This document shows, piece after piece, positions 16,897 through 24,693 of a stretch of DNA of 64,000 nucleotides (position 1 is its first letter; every line of letters begins with the position of its first letter). Under the pieces are notes generated by a model that was not told where the DNA came from, did no database searches, and saw only the letters and a program-made list of their open reading frames with translations. Made by a program: the position numbers and the translations under genes. The stretch is from an uncultured Hungatella sp. (GTDB lineage: Bacteria > Bacillota > Clostridia > Lachnospirales > Lachnospiraceae), in the NCBI GenBank assembly GCA_910588325.1, contig CAJUPP010000006.1, forward strand, positions 1 to 64,000, written 5' to 3'.

Positions 16897-18033
16897 ATGA
16901 GGAATGATATTGCAGTCGTAATTCCGTATTACCATACCCATTTGACAGAATTAGAAAAAATATCATATAAAAATTGCTTAAATGTTTTAAAAAATTATCC
17001 CATTATACTTGTGGTTCCAGATCAGATTTCAAGAGAGGACTATCTATTAAAAGATCGTGTAACATATGAAATTGTACCCAGTTATTGGATGGAATCTGTA
17101 GAATCTTATAACCAAATGATGGTTTCTAAGGAGTTTTATAATCGTTTTATTAAATATGAGTATATTTTGATTTTTCAATTAGATGCATTTGTTTTTTCAG
17201 ATTCTTTAGAACAGTTTTGCAAATATGGTTATGATTATATTGGAGCACCATGGTTAAATGGAGTGGAGTATTTAAGAACATTGAAAAAAGGAGTATGGTA
17301 TGTAGGAAATGGCGGGCTTTCTCTTCGAAGGGTATCAGCATTTTTAAATATACTCAATAGAGAATCTATTAATTATATAGATACTCATGAAGATGCTTTT
17401 TGGGCAAGTTATGATTCCGAATATTTTCGTGTAGCTCCAATTGAAATTGCTCTGAAATTCGCTTTTGAGAAAGATGTTCGCCGTTGCTTTCTGTTGAATC
17501 ATAATGAAATTCCATTTGGTTGTCATGCATGGGAAAAGTATGATTTTGAATTTTGGAGGCCATTTTTTGAGGAAAAAGGGTATTATCTCCATACGCAGAT
17601 AGAAAAAGGAATAGACAATAATAGTAATGATTCCATTACCGATGTTAGTTATTTAGAAGCGAAAGAAGAAATTGTACAGTTGTGTTTAACAAAACTTACA
17701 TCTGTGAAAAAACCAATTATTTGTGTTTTCGGAGCAGGAAGGAAGGGAAAAGAGTGTTGTTGGTTATTGCAACATTCAAAAGTAAAAAATATCAGATGTG
17801 TTGATAATGACAAAAGGTTTTGGGGAACATTTTTATGGGAGATACCTATAGAAACGCCTGAAATTTTAAAAACAGGCGAGAGTAATATAATCGTTATTAT
17901 TGCGGTTGTTAAGATGAAAAATGAGGTGTTATCTCAACTGGAAAAGTGGGGATACATATATAAAAAAAATGTGGTTTTATATGATGATGTATTAGACTGC
18001 ATTAAATTAGAATTGGGTAATCCGAGATATTAA
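16897..18033 (+). CDS. DUF5672-type glycosyltransferase with C-terminal Rossmann-like module
   Basis: The 378-residue protein matches the DUF5672 pattern: AVVIPYYHTHLTELEKISY, IILVVPDQI, YILIFQLDAFVFSD (a DxD-like Asp in an LDxFV motif), YDYIGAPWLNG, VGNGGLSLRRV and HEDAFWASY. DUF5672 proteins are GT-A-like and are found in polysaccharide and sugar-transfer clusters. Residues about 272-378 are the recurring module (ICVFGAGRKGKECCW, CVDNDKRFWG). Function as a transferase is inferred from family and context; sugar specificity unknown. Confidence 0.78.
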   Translation: MRNDIAVVIPYYHTHLTELEKISYKNCLNVLKNYPIILVVPDQISREDYLLKDRVTYEIVPSYWMESVESYNQMMVSKEFYNRFIKYEYILIFQLDAFVFSDSLEQFCKYGYDYIGAPWLNGVEYLRTLKKGVWYVGNGGLSLRRVSAFLNILNRESINYIDTHEDAFWASYDSEYFRVAPIEIALKFAFEKDVRRCFLLNHNEIPFGCHAWEKYDFEFWRPFFEEKGYYLHTQIEKGIDNNSNDSITDVSYLEAKEEIVQLCLTKLTSVKKPIICVFGAGRKGKECCWLLQHSKVKNIRCVDNDKRFWGTFLWEIPIETPEILKTGESNIIVIIAVVKMKNEVLSQLEKWGYIYKKNVVLYDDVLDCIKLELGNPRY

Positions 18034-18113
18034 ATTAAATATGTAGAGATAAGATTTAATATAATGCAGTAGAAAAAAGACAGAATATCATTGAAGGAGA
18101 GAAAGAATACGAT

Positions 18114-19613
18114 ATGATTGCAGTAAGGGACTGTAATTTAGAAGATTTTAAGCAACAAGCAGAGGAAAAGAAGATATTTTGCTTTGGAGCAGGTAAATAT
18201 TTTAGAAAGTTCATATCTGACAATCCGGAGATTTTTATTTTTGGTGTAATAGATAATTATTGCCAGGATAAAGAAATTGATTTTGAGAATAAAAAGTATC
18301 CATTGTATTCTCTTAAAGAGTTTTGTGAAGTTTATAGTCAAAATAGTGTTTTAGTAGTAACGATTAGAGCATTTGAAGAGATAATTGATCAATTAGATAA
18401 GATAAGAGAATTGGATGGTATATCCTGTTTTTGGTCAATTGCACTAGATAATTATAAAGACATAGAAGATGAAAAAAAATATATATTAAAAAACCAAATA
18501 GCAGAGCTATCGAAAAGAAATCATATAAATAGCCAAAAATGTGGTTTGTCCAAGAAAAAGGACGGATGCTATCAAATTTGGGAGTACTATGAAAGGAATA
18601 ATTATGGCGGAAGTAAGGCGCGTATAGATATTTGTAACGTTCTTGCTTCCTGTGGATATTCCATTAAGAAAATACATTGCTCAGGTAAAGAACTGAATAG
18701 TTTACAGAAACAGCTTTCACAACTCGATTGGGAAGAGTTGTTTGATAGTATTGAAAATGATGCTATTCTCTTTATGCAACATCCTGCACCACAGATTACA
18801 GAACTTCCGGAAAAAGTATTTTATCGAATGAAAAATGAAAAGCATGTGCGCTTTATTGTGATGATTCATGAAGTTGAAAGTTTGCGAAAGCAATATGATT
18901 CTTGCTATAGGCAGAAAGAGTTTAATTTAATGCTTTCCATAGGTGATGTGTTTATTGTACATAATGATGTTATGCGTCAATTTTTTATTGATAAGGGAAT
19001 AGAGGCAAATTGCATAATCTCTCTTGAGATTTTTGATTATCTTGGCATTCAAACTAATACGAATAAGATATTTGAACGATCAGTTACTATAGCAGCTAAT
19101 CTTGATTTATATAAGAGTCCGTTTTTACTGAAGTTAAAAAAAATTGAACATTTAAAGGTTCATTTATACGGCTCTAATTATGTTGATGAAATTTGTGAAA
19201 ATGCGGTAAATATTAAGTATCATGGTTCTTTCCCAACGGAAATTATTCCTCTTAAATTGGACAGAGGATTTGGCTTGATTTGGGATGGGAACAGTATAGA
19301 AACTTGTTCTGGGGGAACAGGGGAATATTTGAAATATAATAATCCTCATAAGTTATCTTTGTATCTTTCATCAGGTCTTCCAGTAATTATTTGGAGTGGA
19401 GCAGCGCAAGCTCAATTTGTGAAGAAAAATAAAGTGGGGTTTTGTGTGGATTCATTATATGAAATCTATGATATTCTGAAGGAAATGAATGAGGAACAAT
19501 ACTGTTTTTATGTAAAAAATGCTGAAAGGTTATCTCAAAATTTGAAAAAGGGTTGGTATATTAAAACAGCATTAGAAAGGGCAGAGGACGTGTTATGCCA
19601 AAAATATCAGTGA
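18114..19613 (+). CDS. GT-B sugar transferase (Gtf3/galactofuranosyltransferase-like) with N-terminal Rossmann-like module
   Basis: The 499-residue protein starts with the recurring module (residues about 19-115: IFCFGAGKYFRKF, GVIDNYCQDKE). The rest is a GT-B transferase resembling Gtf3 and WbbI-type beta-1,6-galactofuranosyltransferases. It has NYGGSKARIDICNVLASCGY, ILFMQHPAP, FIVMIHEVESLR, VFIVHNDVMRQFF and the donor-site region KYNNPHKLSLYLSSGLPVI. Gtf3 relatives add hexoses to glycopeptides and Glf/WbbI relatives add galactofuranose; the sequence alone does not decide. The next gene overlaps its last 19 bases, so translation is probably coupled. Confidence 0.76.
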   Translation: MIAVRDCNLEDFKQQAEEKKIFCFGAGKYFRKFISDNPEIFIFGVIDNYCQDKEIDFENKKYPLYSLKEFCEVYSQNSVLVVTIRAFEEIIDQLDKIRELDGISCFWSIALDNYKDIEDEKKYILKNQIAELSKRNHINSQKCGLSKKKDGCYQIWEYYERNNYGGSKARIDICNVLASCGYSIKKIHCSGKELNSLQKQLSQLDWEELFDSIENDAILFMQHPAPQITELPEKVFYRMKNEKHVRFIVMIHEVESLRKQYDSCYRQKEFNLMLSIGDVFIVHNDVMRQFFIDKGIEANCIISLEIFDYLGIQTNTNKIFERSVTIAANLDLYKSPFLLKLKKIEHLKVHLYGSNYVDEICENAVNIKYHGSFPTEIIPLKLDRGFGLIWDGNSIETCSGGTGEYLKYNNPHKLSLYLSSGLPVIIWSGAAQAQFVKKNKVGFCVDSLYEIYDILKEMNEEQYCFYVKNAERLSQNLKKGWYIKTALERAEDVLCQKYQ

Positions 19614-20944
19614 TTATGCCATGTTTAAATATGGAGCAATATATCGAGGAAAGTATAAATAGCGTGTTGAGACAGACGCTTTCAGATATTGAGATTTTAG
19701 TAATTGATGCAGGCTCTACAGATAAGACATTAAAAATAGTAGACAGTTATATGAAGACAGATAAGAGGATTCGATTGCTGATATCAGACAAAAAGAGTTA
19801 TGGCTATCAGGTTAATATGGGTATAAGAGCAGCCATTGGAGATTATATTGCAATTGTTGATGCGGATGATCGGATTATGCAAGATGCATATGAGTCTTTA
19901 TATTCATTTACGTTGGAAACGGAAGCGGATTATGTGAAAGGAACAGCAAATCTTTTTTATACTGTGTCCGATTGCCATACATATAGTATTCATCTTTCTC
20001 AATTTAGTAAAAACGAATATACAGACGGTAAAATTGAAGTGACTCCCTGCAAGATGCCAGAATTGTTAGAAAAAGATTGCTTTTTATGGTATGGAATTTA
20101 TAAAAATGAATTTTTAAAAAAAGTCAGATTGAATGAATCTCCAGGTGCTGCTTATCAGGATGCCAGCGGTTTGTTACAGATATTTCTTAAGGCGGAAAAA
20201 GCAATATATATAGATAAAACAATTTATGAATACCGACAGGATAATTTTAAAGCATCTGAATATGATCAGAAAGCATTTACTTTCATATATAATGAATATA
20301 GTTGGGGGAAACAATTTATAGAGGAAAAATCATCGGGATGGAAACGAGTTTTTTATCATAAGTTATATTGCCATATGATGACTAGATTTCCAGTGATGGT
20401 TGTATCCGGACATTTTTGGTCAAATGATCTTTTGGCAATGAAAAATATAGCATCGAGTTTCCAATTGGCGTTCCAAAAAAGAATAATTGAAAAGACAGAT
20501 TTTATACCAGAAGATTGGGATAGACTACAGATATTTATGAAGGATCCAGAAGAACTCTATGAAAAGATAAAAGATGAATATCAGGAAAGTATTAAAAGAA
20601 TAATTACATTATTGAACATTATGGAGACAAACCATGTAGTTATTTTTGGTTGTGGAAATTATGGTAACTTTTTAGGTGCAGTTGCTTTGAATAATCATAT
20701 AAATACTATTCAAGGTTTTTGTGATTCATCAGCAAGCTACGAAGGAAAAACTATGTATGGTAAAAAAATTTTTACACCAGAGAAGGCCGTAGAATTATAT
20801 CCAGCTGCAATATATGTAATAGCAAGTAAAAGTTATGGGAATGAGATGAAAAACAAATTAAAAGAATTAGGAGTTTTAGATAAAAACATATACATGTATT
20901 TATATAAACCAGATATGAAATTGCTACGAATTAAATTGTTATAA
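19595..20944 (+). CDS. GT2 glycosyltransferase with C-terminal Rossmann-like module
   Basis: The 449-residue protein has a GT2 domain (ISVIMPCLNMEQYIEESINS, ILVIDAGSTDKTL, KSYGYQVNMGIRAA, VDADDRIM) and a conserved middle with LNESPGAAYQDASG and YEYRQDNFKAS. Residues about 346-449 are the recurring module (VVIFGCGNYGNFLGA, GFCDSSASYEGK). Its layout, including the NESPGAxxQD motif, is the same as in the next gene, so the pair are likely tandem duplicates with diverged specificity. Start ATG 19595 lies inside the previous gene. Confidence 0.84.
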   Translation: MPKISVIMPCLNMEQYIEESINSVLRQTLSDIEILVIDAGSTDKTLKIVDSYMKTDKRIRLLISDKKSYGYQVNMGIRAAIGDYIAIVDADDRIMQDAYESLYSFTLETEADYVKGTANLFYTVSDCHTYSIHLSQFSKNEYTDGKIEVTPCKMPELLEKDCFLWYGIYKNEFLKKVRLNESPGAAYQDASGLLQIFLKAEKAIYIDKTIYEYRQDNFKASEYDQKAFTFIYNEYSWGKQFIEEKSSGWKRVFYHKLYCHMMTRFPVMVVSGHFWSNDLLAMKNIASSFQLAFQKRIIEKTDFIPEDWDRLQIFMKDPEELYEKIKDEYQESIKRIITLLNIMETNHVVIFGCGNYGNFLGAVALNNHINTIQGFCDSSASYEGKTMYGKKIFTPEKAVELYPAAIYVIASKSYGNEMKNKLKELGVLDKNIYMYLYKPDMKLLRIKLL

Positions 20945-20964
20945 ATGATGAAGAGGTATATACA

Positions 20965-22263
20965 ATGAAAATTACAGTTATTGTCACTGTCCATAATGCA
21001 GAAAGATATTTAAATGATTGTCTTGACAGTTTAATTGCACAGACATTTTCAGATATAGAGATTCTTTGTATGGATGGCGGAAGTACAGATACCTCGCTGC
21101 ATATCTTGAAAGAATATGCTAAAAAGGATAGCAGAGTCCAAATTATCAATGATCCAAATACCAGCTATGGGCATAAAGTAAATGAAGGTATCCGCTATGC
21201 AAAAGGGATGTATGTTGCGGTGCTGGAATCGGATGATATGTATCAGCCGGACATGCTTGAAAAGCTTTTTGGAATTGCAGAGCAATATGAAGCAGATTAT
21301 GTCAATGGAGACTATTTGAATATATTTGATATAAATGGAAAACGGTTTCAAGAACCTGTCAAAATGTATCCGGAAAGTGATTACGGGAAACTTCTGGAAA
21401 GCAGCCGGCATCCGGAGGATATGCGCCAGATTTTACGATATTGGACAGGCCTTTTCCGCAGATCATTTTTGCTTGATAATAAAATCCAGATGAACGAATC
21501 ACCAGGGGCTTCTTTTCAGGACATGTCTTTTCGCTTTTTGACAAGTGCGTTGGCAGACAGGGCATATCATTTGGATGTTCCGGTATATCTGTACCGGGTG
21601 GATAATCCAGGGTCGTCTGTATATGATCCGAAGAAAGCAGTAGTGATAGCTGATGAGTTTGATTTCCTTAAAAGGGAATTAATAAAGAGAAAGATAGAGA
21701 ACAGATATATCTGGCAGCATTATTATACATGGAAATATAATGATTTTTATGGGAACCTGCTGCGTTTTGACAAAACGGCCAGGAAGGATTTATTTGAGCG
21801 CTGCTATTATGAACTGGAAAAAGACAGAGAGACACTAATGCTATTTGACGATAAGGCATTTTCAAATGCTATCCATGACTTTCTGAGAAAATCGAGAGAA
21901 CAGGTATGGGAGGATATCGAGGAAAGTTATAGACAAACTAAAAAAGAAGAGAATAGAAGATATACCCTTTTAGAAAATATAACAGACCGCCAGATTGTAA
22001 TCTTTGGGTGTGGGGTACAGGGAAGAGGTTTATTTGACTATTTAAAATCCGTAGGAGCAGACAATCAGGTTCTCTGTTTTACAGATAATGCAGAGGAACT
22101 TTGGGGAACCGAGTTAAGAGGACATTTTATTTTGTCTCCGATGGAAGCCATAGAAAAGTATCCGGATTTATTGTATGTTATTGCAAATAAGTATCATGGA
22201 GAAGAAATTAATCGGCAGTTACAGAGACTAGGTATTAAGAAATCTAATATTTACAAATTTTAG
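20965..22263 (+). CDS. GT2 glycosyltransferase with C-terminal Rossmann-like module, paralogue
   Basis: The 432-residue protein has ITVIVTVHNAERYLNDCLDS, ILCMDGGSTDTSL, SYGHKVNEGIRYAKG and LESDDMYQ as the GT2 core. QMNESPGASFQDMSF and YRVDNPGSSVYD in the middle parallel the upstream gene. Residues 341-432 are the recurring module (IVIFGCGVQGRGLFDYL, FTDNAEELWGTEL, LYVIANKYHGEEI). The ribosome site GAAGAGG lies ahead of ATG 20965. Base composition rises from A+T-rich to near the window average within this gene, marking the right end of the A+T-rich block. Confidence 0.84.
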   Translation: MKITVIVTVHNAERYLNDCLDSLIAQTFSDIEILCMDGGSTDTSLHILKEYAKKDSRVQIINDPNTSYGHKVNEGIRYAKGMYVAVLESDDMYQPDMLEKLFGIAEQYEADYVNGDYLNIFDINGKRFQEPVKMYPESDYGKLLESSRHPEDMRQILRYWTGLFRRSFLLDNKIQMNESPGASFQDMSFRFLTSALADRAYHLDVPVYLYRVDNPGSSVYDPKKAVVIADEFDFLKRELIKRKIENRYIWQHYYTWKYNDFYGNLLRFDKTARKDLFERCYYELEKDRETLMLFDDKAFSNAIHDFLRKSREQVWEDIEESYRQTKKEENRRYTLLENITDRQIVIFGCGVQGRGLFDYLKSVGADNQVLCFTDNAEELWGTELRGHFILSPMEAIEKYPDLLYVIANKYHGEEINRQLQRLGIKKSNIYKF

Positions 22264-22288
22264 ATTACTTAATTGGAGGAAAGCAGAA

Positions 22289-23497
22289 TTGATCACAGAC
22301 CATTTAAAGGAACTGGAAAACCAGAAGAAATTAGAAAAATCCATTGTATTGTGGGGAATCGGAAGACAAACGAATGAGATCATCGCATGGTTTAAACAGA
22401 ATGGATATGGAGAGCGGATTCTGTTTATTGCGGACAACTTCAAATCTACCTTCCATCATCAGTATGAAGGAATACCAGTTGTAGATCCAGAGGAGATTGA
22501 GAAACTGGAAAGAGATTCTTTTGTTGTTATTCTTTCTATCAATTATGCGGAGGATGTATGGAGACAATTAGGAGCTTATGGGGTGACAGAGGTCTATAAT
22601 CTCCGAAATCTGCAGGAAAAGACAGAGCTATACAGATGTGATATTCCATATTCCTTTATTGACAGAAGCAGAGGAAATCGATATCTGTGCTATATACTGG
22701 CCGGTTATGAACCGGCTCTGTGGGAGGATACCATAGGACGTATTGAAGCCTTTCAGGATGGGGCCGTGGATTATTGTCTGGTTTCTTCGGGAAAATATGA
22801 GGAAACCTTGGAAGAAGTTGCAGAGAAAAACGGATGGTCCTATCTCTATACGGAGAAAAATCAGGTGTGCTTTGTTCAGAATCTGGTGATTGAGCTGCAT
22901 CCTGTGGCAGAATATATTATGAAAATGGATGAAGATATTTTTATTGGAAAACATTTTTTTCGCCAGATGATAGAGAACTATCATAAAATTGAACGGGAAG
23001 GGGAATACCGGATTGGATTTATGGTTCCGGTTGTACCGCTTAATTGTTGCAGCTATGCTTCTTACATAAGGCTGATTGGAAAGACAGAGGAATATGAAAA
23101 GAGATTTGGGAGGGCATATAAAAGCAGGTTCAGTGCGGTGTTTAACGTGGTGGAGACCGCAGAATTTCTGTGGGATACAATGGATACCTTTGACAGCATG
23201 GCAGAACGATTTCAGCAACATGAGGGCTATGAAATTTTAGGCTGCTATTATAACATTGGCTGTATCATGTTCTCTCGCCGCAGATGGTTGATGATGGGAA
23301 AATGGCCGGAGGCTCCGGGAGAATCCGGCATGGGCAGAAATGAGGCCTTTATCTGCTAGGATAATGGAAATAAGGATCTGGCAATCTATGAAGTGAAGAA
23401 CGTATTGGCAGGCCACCTAGCTTTTGGACATCAGAAGGAACGGATGCTGAAATATTACAGAGAGCATCGGGGAAAGTTTGCAGTGAGTGAAACATAG
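22289..23497 (+). pseudogene. Glycosyltransferase-like protein with N-terminal module, interrupted by an in-frame amber codon
   Basis: TTG start after TTGGAGGA. Residues about 17-115 are the recurring module (IVLWGIGRQTNEIIAWF, FIADNFKSTF). The following region has a GT-A-like look: CLVSSGKYEETLEE, YIMKMDEDIFIGKHFF with a possible DxD, IGFMVPVVPLNC and YYNIGCIMFSRRRW. A TAG at 23357-23359 ends the frame after NEAFIC. The same frame then stays open for 45 more protein-like codons (DNGNKDLAIYEVKNV, AGHLAFGHQKERM) to a second TAG at 23495-23497. One C-to-T change of a CAG glutamine codon would explain it. Either the protein is shortened or it is a recent null allele. Readthrough is not suggested by anything else in the window. 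Confidence 0.7.
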
Positions 23498-23532
23498 TTT
23501 GGCTATGATTAAATAGGAGACAGGATAAGGAT

Positions 23533-24690
23533 GTGATTATATATGGTGCAGGAGATTTAGGGGAAAAATTTCTTGAAAGGCTTCGCAGTACAGATGAAGA
23601 TGTGCAGGTGGTGGGCTATGCGGATTCCTATAGAACCGGAAACTATATGGGCCTTACTGCTTTAGACATTACAGACGTATCGAAATACGGCGGTCTTCGA
23701 ATTGTAATTTGTATTATTCATATGGAATTTGTATTTGAAGTGTTCCATTTGCTGAAAGGGCTTGGATACAGAGATATTTATCTTTATTTAGGAAAGGATA
23801 AATGTTTTGCCAATGATATCTGGAATGGGGAATGCGAGAAACTGGATATTGAGGAAATAGGAGATTATCCTCTTCCCCATGTAGAGGTACAGCCTGCAGA
23901 CTGGTGTAATTTGAATTGCCGGGGCTGTAATCATTATTCACCTCTTTATGCCCATGTTTTTCCTGATAGAGAAAAGCGTATCCGGGATATCAGAGTATTA
24001 AAAACTATTTTTACATATGTAGGACGTATTTATTTATTAGGCGGGGAACCGTTTTTAAATCCTGAAATAGATATGTATGTTTCGGAAATCAGAGCTGTTT
24101 ATCCGAAAACAACAATAGTAATTATGACGAACGGACTTCTGATACCAAAGCTTAAACCAGAGGTGTTAAGGCTTCTTCATGACTGCCATATTATTGTACA
24201 GGTTTCGGATTATAATGTGACACATAAGATTTTGGATAAAATAAAAGATAAATTATTGGAATATCAGATCGATTATAATATTGAATATAACAGCCGGAAA
24301 GTGGAGTTTATCCAGCCTTTGGCAATTAGGACAGACAGCCCTTACCGAAATTGTAATGCCAGGGGATGTTATGCTGTAAAGGACGGCAAGATTGCAAGAT
24401 GTCCGCAACTTATGTATGTACCAGCAGTAAATAAATACCTTGGACTAAAACTGCCGGAGGAAGTTGGATTTACAGGAGGGGATGGATCCGGCGCAGCTGC
24501 TGGAGGAGCTTCATAAAACGGTCCCATTGTGTTCTCATTGTATTGCAAAACTGCACCCGTGGAAGGCCTGCGGGACGGTGCCGGTGGTGGATGATTTTGT
24601 AGATATGTCAATGTAGAAACAGTACTGCAGAAACAGGAGCAGGACGAACCAGCTTTTTTAGAAGAGAATATCCAAAAGGGGACAAAATGA
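23533..24690 (+). pseudogene. Radical SAM protein with N-terminal Rossmann-like module, two compensating frameshifts
   Basis: The continuous frame runs from GTG 23533 to a stop at 24514-24516. Residues 1-95 are the recurring module (VIIYGAGDLGEKFLERL, GYADSYRTG). The radical SAM core follows with CNLNCRGC (Cys125, Cys129, Cys132, CX3CX2C), YLLGGEPFLNPEID and IVIMTNGLL. After residue about 315 the frame turns to low-complexity GGDGSGAAAGG. Reading one base on after the GGGG run at 24478-24481 instead gives MDPAQLLEELHKTVPLCSHC and WKACGTVPVVDDFVD. A base missing near 24607-24612 then restores NVETVLQKQEQDEPAFLEEN to a TGA at 24688-24690, just before the next gene. So the intact ancestor was about 386 residues with a Cys-rich auxiliary region. 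Real decay or base-calling errors are both possible. Confidence 0.7.
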
Positions 24691-24693
24691 AAA

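Noticed and set aside
22628..23221. 197-codon minus-strand open frame
   Set aside because: Lies opposite the 22289 gene, has no recognisable domain and shows the composition of an antisense shadow.
23357..23359. Amber codon as pyrrolysine or programmed readthrough site
   Set aside because: No pyl gene or stem-loop signal is seen, and the host does not look like a pyrrolysine user. A point mutation is simpler.
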